Origin: Megalonaias nervosa
Lineage: Eukaryota; Mollusca; Bivalvia; Unionida; Unionidae
Direction: 5' to 3'
Assembly: GCA_016617855.1 (NCBI GenBank)
Contig: JAECUM010001088.1
Coordinates: 1-64,000, forward strand
Length of the DNA stretch: 64,000 nucleotides
Shown here: piece by piece, positions 1 through 12,978 of the stretch
Layout of the letters: every line of letters begins with the position of its first letter
How positions within the stretch are numbered: the first letter of the stretch is position 1
Made by a program: the position numbers and the translations under genes
Notes under the pieces: model-generated
What the model saw: the letters and a program-made list of their open reading frames with translations, nothing else
Told to the model about the DNA's origin: nothing
Databases searched by the model: none

Positions 1-519
1 GGATTTCTCTGAGATTACACAGCTTTTACATTTATCAGATAAAGCATTTCACCTCCACATAATGCCTGTTTGCAGACTTTAGTGGCTGGATTTGAGAGCA
101 AGATCTTCAGTTTCTGTGTGTGGGTCACATATCAACAATTCATATAATCATTTCTCTGTGAGATTCTGGTACTTTTGTGCCACATAGCATAAGGGTAGTT
201 TTTTGCAGCTTTTAAAAAATGATGCCCACAAGTAAAGTTTAATAGCAGCAATTCATTAATTTATAAAGAATTTTGAGAATTTAGAAATTGTATGATATGA
301 AAAATTTATTAAATTACAAAATGTAAATCCCCCTGCCCTCCCCCATTATTTCAACAAGAAAACCTCAAAAATCAAGAGTCACAAGTATAAGGATAGTATC
401 AAAGCAAAAATAAAAATTAAATTTAGTACGGCACAAATGATATTTTTTCAGGGTTTGCAGAAATTCACAGTGCACATTCTTAGGAGAGATGGGTTAGTTA
501 TAATGAACAATATCATTTT
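1..519. other. No feature seen
   Basis: AT-rich sequence without an open frame, exon-like segment or recognisable repeat. Confidence 0.6.
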
Positions 520-1565
520 TATGTTCTGAAGAAAATGGTGCTGCACAGACATCCAATATGGCCACCTCAATGGCCATTTTGAAAATCTTGTTATTGCTGC
601 TCCTCCTGCACAGATATCACATCATCATTTCACTTGGACTTCTCATGGTGTCTTTTCGATCCTAAAGAAAATGGTGCCAATCTGACATTCAATATGGCTG
701 CCACAGCAATTGTCTTGAAAATTTTATCACTATTCCTGAATGGATTGTCATATCAGCATGAGGTTTTTCACTAAAAGGCTTCTTATGTATAGATGGTGCT
801 AGATGAAAATTGTACCAATCTAATATCTAATATGGCCACCAGGGCAGCCATCTTGAAAATCTTCATATCATTAGTTCTCCTGAATTGATGGTCATATTAG
901 TGTGGGGTTTTCACAGAAATGCTTCTTATGTTACTTGTCTAGTTGGTTGGAAGAAAAACTGATGGCAATGTTACATCCAATATGGTGGCCATTATAAAAT
1001 TTTTTTTATGACAACTCTCCCTAAAAAAAAGTCACATTGATGTGGGGTTTTCACCAGAAGACTCTTTTGATGTCCAGTTGGTCTTAAATCAGATTGCCAT
1101 AGCAGCCATCTTGAAAATCTTGTTGTTGCTGCTCCTGAATGGAAAGTCATATCTTTAAAATATTGTTTTATCTATGCCTGTCCAAATGGATGGCTTTGTC
1201 AACATGGGGTTTTCATCATAACTTTTTATAATACCTACACGGCCCTAAATGAATGCATCCAGTATGGATGTCATGACTGTATTAAAAAATCTTTTTGTCA
1301 GGACATCCCCTGAATGGATGATCATTATGAGATGGGGTTTGCACCAATAGACTTCTAAGGATGTCCACTTTGTCTTAAATGAAAATGGTGCTAAGCTGAC
1401 ATTTAATATGTGTACCACAGCAGCTGTTTTGAAAAGCTTGTTATGGCTGAAAAATATTGACTTCAACAATAAAAAGTTTAATGGAAGAAATGGTCTTATC
1501 ATGAATTCCTGGAAATTTTTTTTTTACCCAGTAGTGTCAGTCCCTTCAAGTGAATCTTGCTTCTC
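520..1565 (+). mobile_element. Family A element, monomers plus tail, no head
   Basis: Seven degenerate monomers can be aligned on the recurrent block CATCTTGAAAATCTTG, with spacing of about 136-147 bp and one shortened unit. Each monomer has the order: AAATGAAAATGGTGC, a block with CCAATATGGC, CATCTTGAAAATCTTG, GAATGGATGGTCATAT, GGGGTTTTCACC, CTTCTTATGATGTC. The tail from about 1446 contains GAAGAAATGGTCTTATC, GAATTCCTGGAAAT and a decayed hairpin AGTCCCTTCAAGTGA at 1539-1553. No coding capacity. The short open frames across it are incidental. Confidence 0.8.
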
Positions 1566-1968
1566 TTGACAAGCAGTGAATAATTAGTCACATTATGGCC
1601 TCAGCAAGTTGCAATTTTTGCCCTGTTTGAACCCTGTTTTACTACTAAAACATTTTGGCTATGTAATTAAAAGATGGAGTCCTGACAGTCATCAAGACTA
1701 CTTCTGAAAATCACTACTATTCATCACATATTTCCTTTTGATTTGCACATGAGTGCATGGTATAATATAGTAGATTGTGTAAAATACCTTTAGTAATAAA
1801 TCTTTCAAATGTTAGAAAAAAGTTGTAACTCAAAGTAATGTTGCAAATTTTAAATAAAATTGAAAAGAGAAGTCAGCTTTAGAAAACAAAAACAATATTT
1901 TTGTAGAATTTATGATAAAGCTGAGTTGATGTAAGAAAGTTTGCTTCTTTGTACCAAATGTATCATCT
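1566..1968. other. No feature seen
   Basis: AT-rich unique-looking sequence between the family A tail and the compound microsatellite. Confidence 0.6.
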
Positions 1969-1969
1969 G

Positions 1970-2057
<88 letters not shown>
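1969..2057. repeat. Compound (CTAT)n(CTGT)n microsatellite
   Basis: Pure CTAT run followed by CTGT run; a short (CA)n lies at 2081-2093. Confidence 0.95.
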
Positions 2058-2059
<2 letters not shown>

Positions 2060-2191
2060 CATCTCCATCTCTGTCTAACCACACACACACACATAATTTA
2101 GGAGAGGACATATCTATATATCTTTCATCTTATAGATCCAACTCCTTTTGCAGAAATATACACTGCTGATTTCTTATTTCTGGCAATTAAA

Positions 2192-2193
<2 letters not shown>

Positions 2194-2238
<45 letters not shown>

Positions 2239-2240
2239 TA
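2194..2240. repeat. (ATT)n microsatellite
   Basis: Uninterrupted trinucleotide run of about 15 units; it creates a poly-Asn stretch in a minus-strand frame with no coding meaning. Confidence 0.95.
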
Positions 2241-2670
2241 ACATGCCAGAAGGAGGCATAGGAATAACTTGCATCAGGAAAGCACGAAATTGTACATTAT
2301 TGGCTATAAAACCCACTTTTTACATGCCCTAAAGTTGTGCGACACCTTTTCTACAGCCACACTGCAATTGCTTTGTGAAGATCTTTTAGTCATTTTTTAT
2401 GTAAAAGAATACCAGTAAAATCCCATTAGAAAGATTACAATTTGTCGTGGTTATTGACATACACAGTTTTTGACAGTATTTTGGGAGAGCCATATGTACA
2501 GTGTAGATAAAGCTTATTTGGAAAAGAAGGGCAGTTTTAAAAATTAAAATATGTAGTTTTAAAGATCTGTTTCTCTTGTACCATATTTGTCTCATGATAA
2601 GACCATCTCCCTGATTTAAAGAATTTGGCAAATATTAGCTGATAATATTTTTGACAATAACATGTAATAT
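2241..2670. other. No feature seen
   Basis: AT-rich; the 81-codon minus-strand frame has no recognisable motif. Confidence 0.6.
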
Positions 2671-2890
2671 ACTGTAGGTACTCATTTACAAGGTGAGTCA
2701 AACTGCAAACTACAAAGATCTTGATCTGCTATTGCATAATGCACCTGCAGATCATGGTCTATGTTGTTTGTTCTACTGATTACTCCTAAGAAACTGCACA
2801 GACCCAGATCTGCCAGTACATTATACAGAGACAGATCTGGGTTTATGCAGTTTGCAGTTGGACTTGAGTTATAAGCAGGTACATATGGTA
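2671..2890 (-). mobile_element. Family B foldback element
   Basis: Ends are inverted copies around TACTCATTTACAAGGTGAG and TTATAAGCAGGTACATATGG. Inside are two back-to-back hairpins: one with TTGATCTGC / GCAGATCATGGTC, the other with CAGACCCAGATCTGCC / GGCAGATCTGGG type arms, separated by TTCTACTGATTACTCCTAA. The orientation of that spacer is opposite to the 3481 copy. Confidence 0.75.
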
Positions 2891-3480
2891 CCTGTTGACA
2901 AATTTATAACTGGTCCCTTTGTCTTTATCATAAGAGAAATATTTTAATAGGATTGATGATTCAGAGATTTTATTTTGGATAAATACTGGAAGTAGGTTAT
3001 GATGGCATGGGTCTTTCAGATATATAGATGGAGTAGGTACACTTTACATCTCAGCAATTTGCAGTGAATTAGCAACAAATTGATATCCCACACATATACA
3101 TTTTGTAGATGTGAGTCTCCATTTCATAGATAGAATGGGTTGAATAACAGATAAAGCTACTGCCTTTGATGTATCTGATACCCAGAATGAAATATGCAGA
3201 AAATGAGGCACTTGGCTTGATTTAATGCTATAAGAGTTGTGCATTGGGGGGATTTGGAAGACATTAATTGTAGTTATACTGCAGAAATTGAGATTTTACT
3301 TGCCTTTTTCTGCTGAGCTGGTATTATTGGATATTTGCTGGTGAATCAGTATTTAAACAGGATTTAACAATTTAGTTTGCTCTCTGTGTCGGAATTGGCC
3401 CTAGTCTGTAAAACAGTGTAAGGATTTCACCTTGTCAGTGTGACACATTTATTGCATGACACCCCCACCCCCAAGAAATT
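2891..3480. other. Unassigned stretch between two family B copies
   Basis: No repeat or exon recognised. Confidence 0.6.
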
Positions 3481-3701
3481 TACTGTATATAGTTGCCTAC
3501 AAGATAAGTCCAACTGCAAACTGCACAGATCCAGATCTGCCGGCACATTATGTGCCAGCAGATCGGGATCTGTACAGTTTGTTAGGAGTCATCAGTAGAA
3601 CAAATAAAATAGACCCTGATCTGCATGTGCATTATGCTATGGCAGATGAGGATCATTGTTGTTTGCAGTTTGACTTAACTTATAAGCAAGTATATACAGT
3701 A
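3481..3701 (+). mobile_element. Family B foldback element
   Basis: Well-preserved copy. Hairpin one is CCAGATCTGCCGGCACATTA with GTGCCAGCAGATCGGGATCT. The spacer is TTAGGAGTCATCAGTAGAAC. Hairpin two has CCCTGATCTGC and GGCAGATGAGGATC. The end GACTTAACTTATAAGCAAG mirrors the start. Confidence 0.8.
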
Positions 3702-4439
3702 ATAATAATATTGCTTTTGTTTGGTAGCTAGAAGCACCCATGTTAAATGGCATGTTAATCAGTATTTAATGTGAAAGCTAAGGTATAAATGGCCCAAATA
3801 TAAGGGTAGATAGGTCAGGAAACCTTGGTAGTCATGCAATAAAGCAGTGGTTATATGAACTGCTCCAATTTTACTGCCATACAGACAGCTCACATCTTTA
3901 ACTAACAGATGATGTCCAATTATGGTCTGATTAAGAAGTCCTACATGGGAAGGTGTTGTACCATATTATCCAGTTTTTGAATTGATTAAACATAAATGTG
4001 TGATTCTTCCCAGAGTAATGCTAATTTTGTATACAGCATAACTTGCATAATCTAATCAGTTTGGGCTGTAATTATTATTTGCCTGTTTATATTCATTCAT
4101 CTAAGAAAGTATTTGTTCTTTGAACAAAAATATAATTTTTGATTCCCCATTAAACACATTACGAAAATGGAAACAAAGTACCATTCCTGGGGAAACACCA
4201 AGGCAGCAGTCACCCTTTGCAGGCTTGAGTGATTATCAAACCTGTGACCTATGGATTAGGAGTCTAAATGAGCTGCCACAGCTCTGGCCTAATATGTTGA
4301 ATTAAAATGACGCCATTTCTGAATTTCAACTAAATCAAAGTGATGCTTGTTTTTTAGTTACTCTAGCTTTGTTACTACTTACTGACAATACCAATGTGGT
4401 GATGCATATCATGTTACAGCTGTGTGTCACAACAGGTCA
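3702..4439. other. No feature seen
   Basis: A 61-codon + strand frame at 4120 contains GGAAACACC but no splice context; no support for coding. Confidence 0.55.
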
Positions 4440-5030
4440 CAACGGTCACAAATTTTGTTTCAGCTCAAGAATTTTTGAAATGACTTGATGGATTGATTTC
4501 AGATTTGGCATGTGACTTTACATTAAAAAACCTAACTCAGTTTTCCATTCAATTTCATAACTTCTTAGTCTTAATAAGTTTTAAAAGTTTTCATGGATAG
4601 GAATCAAATAAAGGTATGAAGCTTTACATTAGGAAGTCCTTGGTTAATTTCCTTTTCACAGTTTCCTGGAAAATCATTTTGGAGTTGTGACCCTTTAACT
4701 TCGTCCTTCAATTTAATTTCCATTTGTCACTTTTGAAGGAGTTTGTGAATTTGAGTTAAATTTAGTACAAAATTTTGTATTAAGAAGACCTAGGTTAAGT
4801 TTGATTTTCATCATTTACTAAGTTTTATGGCATTATGGACCCTATTTGATTTCAATCCTCACACATCAATTTCCACTCTGTATAAATTTGAAACAATTCA
4901 TTGACTGTAGGTCAACATTAATTTTTACTGTTCTCTGGCAAAACTTTATTGAGTTATGTTGATCTTATAACTTTATATGTTAATTGCATTTTATTGTCAG
5001 GGGCATATGAACAGAGTTATGATATTTAGC
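4440..5030. repeat. Degenerate tandem repeat of about 110-150 bp
   Basis: ACATTAAAAAACCTAACTCA, ACATTAGGAAGTCCTTGGTT and TATTAAGAAGACCTAGGTTA mark successive units with AATTTCC and TTATGG blocks. It directly precedes a family A head. Confidence 0.55.
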
Positions 5031-5035
5031 TCTGC

Positions 5036-6305
5036 TAGTCATAGACCAGAAGTGCGTATGGGATGTTCTGCTGTCCATCATCTGTATGTCTGTCTGTTTG
5101 TTATTGCTGCTGTTCCTAAACTATTTGCAGGATTGCCATGAAACTTTATAGGCACATTCATCCTATGGTCTAGTTGGTGCTGGATGAAAATGGTTGAGCC
5201 CACACATCCAGTACGGTTGCCACATTGGCCGTCTGAAAATTCTTGTTATCTTTACTCCTCTTGAACAGAAAGCTATATTCATGTGGGGATTTCACCAAAA
5301 GACTTCTTATCATGTAAAGTTGGTCTTAAATGAACATGGTGCCAATCTGATATTCAGTATGGCAGTCACACAGTGGCCATCTTTAAAATCTGTTAATGTT
5401 ACCCCTCCTGAATGGATGGTGTATCACCTTCATGATTTCACACAATGATGTCTACTTGGTCCAGAATGAAAATGGTGCCGGTCTGATGTCCAATATGGCC
5501 ACCACAGCAGCCATCTTGAAATTCTTTTTATTGCTACCCCTCTTCAATGGAAAGTCATATTGACATGAGTTTTCACCAGATGTCTACTTGGTCCTCAAAG
5601 ATAATGGTGCTGGTCTGGGGTTTGATATGGCTGCCTCAGCTTGAAAATCTTATTATCACTTCTTCTGAATGGATGGTCATATTATCTGGTTTTCACTAAA
5701 AGACTTGTTATAATGTTTTGTTGGTCTTAAATTAAAATGGTGCTGATCTAATGTTCAATATGTATTCATCTTGAAAATCTTGTTGTCACTATTCCTTTTA
5801 AGAAGAATGCCATTTTGACCTGGGGTTTTCATCAGAAGAGTTCTTATGATGTCTACTTGGTCCTAAATGAAAATGACAAATGCTCAATATGACCATCGTG
5901 GTGGCTGCATTAAAAATATTATCTTTACTCTTCCCATTTGGATCATTATACAATATGAGGTTTTCGCCAAGTGTTTTATGATACCTAGTTAGTTACAAAG
6001 GAAAATGGTGCCTGTTGTAACATCTGATATGACTGTGATGATAGCTGTCATGAAAATCTTGTTGTCACTATGTCATTATGACATGGGTTTTGACTTTAAA
6101 CAAAACTTTTAATAATGTCTACTTTGTCTTAATGGAAAATATGACATCACATATATCCACCACAGCAGCTAATTTGAAAGTTGTTATTGTTGAAGAATAT
6201 TGGAGATGGTTTCAGTGCTCAAGAGCTAAAAGGAAGAAATGGTATTGAATTCCTGGAAATTATTTTCTTCCACTAGAACTTTAGTCCCTTCAAGGGACTC
6301 TTGTC
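5036..6305 (+). mobile_element. Family A element, complete: head, monomers, tail
   Basis: This is the most complete copy. The head starts ATAGACCAGAAG, includes a TGTC-rich stretch and GGATTGCCATGAAACTTT, then passes into about seven monomers of about 145 bp. The tail from about 6190 has GGAGATGGTTTCAG, GAAGAAATGGT and GAATTCCTGGAAATTATT. It ends in a perfect inverted repeat AGTCCCTTCAAGGGACT (6283-6299) followed by CTTGT. It is non-coding and therefore non-autonomous if mobile. Confidence 0.85.
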
Positions 6306-7144
6306 TCAATTTCAGTACATATTATGAAACCTTGCCAGTATGTAGTCACACAGGCATACCTATGTTAATTAATTCTGTTCAATCACACACCAAATAATAC
6401 CCACATTGGTGATATTGTTCAATCGTACACGAAGTTTACAGTGGGTAGCTATGCAAATTCATTGGTAATACTGTTCAATCACATACAACAGCTGCTAGCA
6501 GTGATGTTGGTAATACTTTTTTAATCACACAGTGTAACAAGTGGTATTCAGACTACTGGGTTTGCAATAATGTTCAATCACACAACGTAACATCTGGTAG
6601 TCATACTGTTGTATTGGTAATACTGTAAAGTCACATACTTAACAGCTAACTGGTAGCTGTGCTATTGTTTGTTGTTTTATTTTTTCTTTTTGCTAAAGAG
6701 ATGAAAAGATGCAATGTGCAGTAAGTAGATTGAAAGTGGAACTTGTAGGTATTTATTGTTCTGAATACTCAATATAAAAATAGAGATGTACAAGATAACC
6801 ATGGAGCTGAGATTTACACATGAAATCCATGATACTCCATTGCTTGCATGTGCAGGTTCCCCACAAATTACATAGATTACAACCAATTCAAGAAGCTGGT
6901 TTTTGATGCCCTTCGTTGTCACACATTTTGTATCAATGCATCAGTCAGTATTGATTGATAATTGAAAAATAATTTTGAAACTGGTTAATTGGACTAAATT
7001 ATCGCAGGATCTCAACTAGTTGTATTAGGTGTATATGGAAGTTGTGTTGAATTTTAAAGACATTTTAAGAAAATTTTAATGCTGATAAATGATTATGCAC
7101 ACATTTTGTCATGTTTTTCTTTGACAACAGAATAGTAAGAGAAT

Positions 7145-7175
<31 letters not shown>

Positions 7176-8874
7176 GACGATTTTATTTCAAGGAGCAGAT
7201 TATTTGGTTTGTACAATTTAATCTTCAGTGAGGTCATTTGGAATATATTTGTACATAGGGAGAAAAAGATTGCACTACTTCATTGTCCATAGTATTGTTG
7301 ATGCTTCTATTATTTTTTCATGTGCGCAAAAATTAAAAATAATAGCTACAGAAATTATCATTTTCTTAGATACATCAAATTTGCAACATTTTATTACGAA
7401 AAAGTTCTCGTTACACCAAATTTGAGGACCAAATTTATGTTTACCATTAGTAGTAAATGAAGATTAGAGAGTGGAAAATTGGAGACAATCTGGTAACTAG
7501 ATACAGTATTTGTTATGCTAAATCAGTAGAAAGCATTAAAGGGGTGTATTGGCACCTGAGGGAGATTCATGCAGTTATAGTGTGTATTGCTGATCTAACT
7601 TGTACATCACAAGCAGTTAAGTGAAGTCTGACACCTGAAGTGTTTTCAGCCTCCCATATTCTCAGCAAGCAGAGAATTGACACCCAGTAGAAATTGGGCT
7701 GATCATGTATTGCATAAATAAGCAATTATGTACACATGATGTGATAACAGACAGGGCTTTGGGGGACTATTGCTACTTGTGGTAATTGGCCAGTTAATAC
7801 TCTCTCACAGGAAACTGTGAAGAGATGCAAAGCAGGACTACTCACAGAGAAAGTATTTCCTCTTCTTTTCTTACAGTTATGTAAATTAGCATTGTCAGGT
7901 TTTTATATTTAGTGCACACAGAAGGGGAAACAGCACAGTTAATTATCCATGGAAATCACTTGCCATAGAGACTGACAAATAGGAGGATAGCTTGTGCTCT
8001 TGATGTTTGAAGTAACAACAACCTTAGGGCCTAAGGGAAATATTCTTTTGAAGACCCCATTTGGATTCTGGTTGTACTCTTGAGGATACTTTGCAACTGG
8101 TTGTAATTGCCTGGATGATTTTTCAGCAATAACATTGAAAGGTACAGTAATGTGTCAGTCTCCATGTGCTATTAATCACATAGGGATTGTGTGTTTTCAG
8201 TATCTCTTAATGTATTAAATAGAATCTTTTTTATTTTTTTTATACTATTACCCTTTATAGTATATTGTTTTCTTTGAATTTTAGTTAACTACTATTTTAG
8301 TAAAGTAACTATTGATTTCTTTTTCGATGAAATTAAATACACCAAATCTTTCTCTTTTACCCTTGACAATGGACCTGTACCTTCACAGTAGTATCACTCT
8401 GACATATATCACATTTACCTTAAAAAACAAACCAAAATGTTAGAACTACATTTTGTTTGTATTTTTGTACCATCTAATTTCTTTTTATACAATCAATCAT
8501 AGAAATGGTACTTTTTGGAGAAAGTTTTTTCTTGTTGAAAGTTTACTGTTTAGTTTGTAATGACAAATTAATGGATACATATATGGTTTTACCTAATTTA
8601 AAAATAATAATAAAAAATATTTGAAAACAATAGGGTACTAGTTTATTGTGAATTTATTGTGTAGTATGTATTAATCAGATAAAGGTCGAGCTATTCCACT
8701 GCAATTCTTTGTATATATTGTAACAAAATAGTAAATACTATTTCTTGTAGACATCATAACTGCCATTACTTGTAGATATCATTTTAATCTCCCCTAAATT
8801 ATGTGCTACAGAAAGAATGAGACAAACATGATGTCATATATGTCTTTAATCCTGACTGCTAAACCAGTCAATGT
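6306..8874. other. No gene seen; short recurrent motif at 6340-6640
   Basis: At 6340-6640 the phrase TAATACTGTTCAATCACA recurs about five times at irregular 50-70-bp steps, a very degenerate tandem repeat. The rest is unassigned AT-rich sequence. Confidence 0.5.
7146..7177. repeat. (ACT)n microsatellite
   Basis: About ten ACT units. Confidence 0.95.
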
Positions 8875-8952
8875 TATCATTATCATTATTATTATTATTA
8901 TTAATATTATTATTATTATTTTTATTATTATTATTAGTATTAGTATTAGTAT
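8875..8952. repeat. Imperfect (ATT)n microsatellite
   Basis: ATT units with ATC and AGT variants, abutting the internally deleted family C SINE. Confidence 0.9.
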
Positions 8953-8964
8953 TAATGTCACTAC

Positions 8965-9115
8965 AACTACTACTGCTCCAGTGGCCGAAGTCCTGGCCAA
9001 ATGACTGGGTAGGACATGATACCACATGTCTGTGGCATGATGCCCTTGTGCTTAGACATCGCTATAAACTGCCACACTGCAGACATCATAGCAATATGAC
9101 AAAAATTGTTTAAGC
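8965..9115 (+). mobile_element. SINE family C, internally deleted
   Basis: The first bases ACTGCTCCAGTGGCC match the 5' end of family C, then the sequence jumps to the 3' body (TGACTGGGTAGGACATGATA; TATAAACTGCCACACTGCAG). Most of the tRNA-like part is missing. Ends run into (ATT)n on both sides. Confidence 0.65.
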
Positions 9116-9142
9116 TACGTAAAAAATACAAAAAGAAACACT

Positions 9143-9150
9143 CATTATTA

Positions 9151-9185
<35 letters not shown>

Positions 9186-9186
9186 T
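9143..9186. repeat. (ATT)n microsatellite
   Basis: Trinucleotide run just after the deleted SINE, possibly derived from its tail. Confidence 0.9.
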
Positions 9187-10110
9187 GAATGTCCACTTAA
9201 TTGTCAGTTTATCTTTGGAATAATGGGTGACATAGCATAATCACAAGTGTTGAAGAAACCAAAATGAAATATCTTTTGTCCTTGGTTTAGACATCAAATT
9301 CATAAATTTCTACAGCATTATTAAAGCTCCAGTGCTGTCGTTTATCATAAATTTCACCATTCTTCCAATCTAACTAAAGTTTGGAAGGTAGGAAATTATT
9401 TTATTAAAAACACAATCTGACATAAACTGTTCTTTGAAATGAGACGTTAAGTTTAAAAGATGTTCAAATATTCAGTTTAGAATCAGGAGGTGTTACCCCT
9501 TAATTCAGTCAGTGAAGCCTCTTGTAATTCTAATGTTTCTGGAGTGCTCCAAAAGTCGCGATGTGATACATTGGACAAATTCCTTTAGTAACTAATCTAA
9601 TAACAACAACATTCGCTTTGGTGCACAAATTGATTCAAGAGGGAATGAAGAGAGGCAGGCCTGCTTTATTAAGTGGATCTGAGAAGAAAAAGCATGCGTT
9701 ACATAAAAGATACTCACATGATTATTGATGCTCAGCTGGGGCACTGTGATATATTTATTGAAGGGTGAACTTAGCTTATATGTTTACAATGGTGATATCA
9801 TCAATTCTTGTGCGCCAGGTTTTGATTGAAATCAGTTGACCCACGTGTGTCGCCGACTGACATAGGTTTATTTTGAGCACATGTGAAAATGGCCGTGTTT
9901 CTCAGTTCGAGGGAGAAATTGCATGGCTCATAACGTGATGTAACATTGATATTATCTGCTTTTAATGGAACCCAAGGATGTTTAGGACCAATATCTTTCA
10001 AGAGTCACTATCATTCAGATGATTTGGCATATACGACTTTTTGCATGTAATGGCAGCATTTGGGTTTAAGTTGTCATGGTCATCTAGCTTTACATGCCAG
10101 TTGTGAAGTA
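9187..10110. other. Unassigned; slightly CpG-richer segment 9800-9960
   Basis: CCCACGTGTGTCGCCGACTG and several further CpGs give this segment a composition unlike its surroundings, but no exon or element was recognised. Confidence 0.4.
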
Positions 10111-10277
10111 CAGGAAAACTTGTCTTGAAATACCACTCTTATGAGAGATCACCTTTTTTGAGAGACAGTATTCTCATTGCACAGATTTTTTGATTATACA
10201 CTGTTATAGCCTGTTTTGAGAGACCACCTAACTTAAGACTGATTTTTTTGGCAGATGGGCAGGTCTTTCAGGGAGGT
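10111..10277. mobile_element. Family F copy
   Basis: Left end CAGGAAAACTTGTCTTGAAA, internal TTTTGAGAGACCACC, right end GGCAGGTCTTTCAGGGAGGT. The right terminal repeat is decayed. Confidence 0.6.
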
Positions 10278-11616
10278 ACATGTGCTTCACTCCATCCATC
10301 TGTCACACTCTCCCTTATTCTCAATAACTCTGAAACCATTTGAGAAGGGTCTTGTGTATCATTGCTTGGGGGCTTATGACATACCTGTTTGATGGTCCAT
10401 TTGAAAGAGCCATTTTGCATTTTCATTGCACATTGCGTTCTCAGATTTTTAAGCTATTTGAGGCTAAGGCATGAAGCTTGGGTGCATGCATACATCATTA
10501 CAATGATTTGCGTACCACACTGTAGGACCCGTTTTAAAAGTCAAGTTTATGACTAAATATTTGTATTTTCCATCACATTTTTTATTATACTGTAGCTTTA
10601 ATTTAAGCAATGCAAGTTGGTGCACATGAATGTCTTCATCATTAGGTACCATGTTGTGTGTGTGTTTGTGTGTGGGGTTCTCAGGGTCAATGTCATGTTG
10701 CTGTATGTTGAATATTTCTGTGCCACTTTTCTTTCCACAAGTTTGGAGGCTTTGAGAGGAAGGGGTGAAGCTTGAGGGTTAAGGTCAGAGTTCATTAGTT
10801 TTGGTTTAAGTCACCTTTAGCCTTTTGCTGTTTAACTTGACAGCTGTTTATGATAATTGGACAACATTTCACACAGTTCTGTTTGTCACTATAGATGTGC
10901 TGTATTGCTTGTGTGAGGTGTTATCCTGAAACTCAAGGCCACAGCCCAATATGTCTTTTTCTCCCTTTATTGCACTTTTCCTCTAATTATCTTGAAGATA
11001 AGGGTGTGATATATGTATGTATGTATGTATGTATGTATACACACACTCTCAGAAATATAGTGATAAGGTATAGTAACTTGCTAATAATTATCTAGCTTTG
11101 AAGTAAGTGTACATAATGATAGCTGATTTGTGTATGCAAAAGTTTGTAAACCAGGATCTTTGCAAATTTAAAGTATTTTAGTTTTTTAAATGAAATACAA
11201 AAGAATGCATAGTGGTAGTAAAAAGATTTTATACATGTTGACATGACAGATTCAGATTCAGATGGTTTCAACTTTATAGTTTATCTTCAGATGAAGATGG
11301 ACATGCTTGGGGTAGTGGAAACATTGGCTGCCTTGTACAAGCAACAACAAATTCATTAGCTGACATAGGCTGTTCTTTTGGATGAGCACAAAATGTCATT
11401 GCTACACAAGGTAGAAGGAATGTTTTCAGTTCTCACATGGCTTTCGTTAACATAGTTTGGCTGTTAGCTATGTACCAGTCTCAGTCTGCTTCAAGTCTGT
11501 ACATGTCATTATGTTGATAAAAAACAGTTACACATATTGCAGGAATTCTATGACTCTCTTTCCTTCCCATTTTCTTTTTTGTTCAGAAAGCTGTTGTTTT
11601 TTTGTAATACATGCTC
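10278..11616. other. No gene seen; (TATG)n inside
   Basis: GT-rich stretch near 10650 and a microsatellite at 11008; otherwise unassigned. Confidence 0.55.
11008..11040. repeat. (TATG)n microsatellite
   Basis: About seven tetranucleotide units followed by a short ACAC run. Confidence 0.9.
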
Positions 11617-11745
11617 TGTAAATCACCTATGCCAAGTCCATGCTTAATGATGAGTCCATTAAATCACCGATGCCAAGTCCATGCTTAATGATGAGTCCAT
11701 TCAGTCACCTATGCCAAGTCCATATTTGATGATGACTCCAGTGTT
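11617..11745. repeat. 41-bp tandem repeat, 3 copies
   Basis: TCACCTATGCCAAGTCCATG then CTTAATGATGAGTCCATT recurs at a 41-bp step; the third copy is diverged. Confidence 0.85.
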
Positions 11746-11780
11746 ATTGGTTTTGCAAGTATTAATCTTTGGAGGCTTTA

Positions 11781-12000
11781 ATACCGAATGTACTCACTTA
11801 CAAGATGAGTCCAACTGCAAACTGCACAGACACAGATCTGCCATTGCATAAAAGTGCTGGCAGATCTGGATATGTGCAGTATGTTTGGAGTAATCAGTAG
11901 AACAAACATCATAGACCCTGATTTGCGGGCTTATTATGCTATGCAGATCAGGAGCTTTGTTGTTTGCAGTTTGATGTGACTTATAAGTGAGTAGTATGGA
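11781..12000 (+). mobile_element. Family B foldback element
   Basis: It starts with ATGTACTCACTTACAAG and ends with CTTATAAGTGAGTAGTATGG. Both hairpins and the spacer GGAGTAATCAGTAGAACAAA are present. Confidence 0.8.
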
Positions 12001-12978
12001 AAATGAAAGAACACTGACACCTACCACACAATTTGGTCACTGGTTTCCTCTGTTGATCAGTGGAGCAATAATTTGTGGTTTAAAATGCAGATTTATTGCA
12101 TGGTACCTAATCCTTGTTGTTAAAATGTCCTTAAAGGTCAAGGACTGAAACTGACCAGTTATGGGACTGGAAAATGGTAACATTTTTGTTACACATGAGC
12201 TGGGTTGGTCAGGCAGGTGAAGCTTTCATATTTACACTTGTGTGTTAAATCCAATTAAACCAATCAGCCAATCAGATCTTAGAAGCAACTTTTCTCAATA
12301 ACTGCTATATTTGGACTGACCCTTGATAAAGTTTGGCCCCTTTTACAGTGTAGTCTCAGCCTCTAGGCAGACAGAATGTTTACACCACATTCATCCTGTC
12401 AACGCGAGCTTTGGTTTGTAGGAAAAGTAGTGAAGGAAGAGTCAGTCAAAGACTCTTGGGAACTTCTGCTGGTAAATGAACCATCTGTATGTGCAAAGGC
12501 ATCTGCAAGCTTGCATGATTTCAAGCAATTTCATAATAATTTTTTTAATTTAATTATATTTTTTAGAGAAGGCTAAAGATAAAAAGACTAAAGATTTTTT
12601 ACAAATAACAAATTAGCATTATGTATTTTGCAATGAAAATTAAAGGAAGTGAAACCCCAAATTATGTAGCTACTCTTGGGAATATAATTATTGTGCAAGT
12701 CTGCAGTTAGCCATAATGAAACTTTATACCTTTGCACAATAGAAATTCATTCTCGAAAATAAAGTTGAATATTTTATTCATTTTTGCCTTTATGTGAAAG
12801 CAATTATTTTGGTTTATAGCTGAACATCCTTGTATTTGTTACACAATCATATTTGCATCAATCTACTTTTATTAATTCCTCATGCGAAGGGACAAGACTC
12901 AGAAGTTGGGCAGTTCAAATTCCCATTTCCCTTTGACAAAGGCAAGTCAATACAGGCAAGCAAATCAAGTGCATTCAG
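12001..12978. other. Unassigned; weak open frame at 12376-12576
   Basis: The 66-codon + frame has a protein-like middle (LWFVGKVVKEESVKDSWELL) and an acceptor-like CCTCTAG just upstream, but there is no second signal to support an exon. Confidence 0.3.

Noticed and set aside
8801..9113. Hydrophobic frames rich in Ile/Leu as membrane proteins
   Set aside because: They are translations of an (ATT)n microsatellite plus a SINE fragment.
12376..12576. Exon encoding a stretch LWFVGKVVKEESVKDSWELL
   Set aside because: Protein-like but isolated, with a weak acceptor and no partner exon; left as unassigned.
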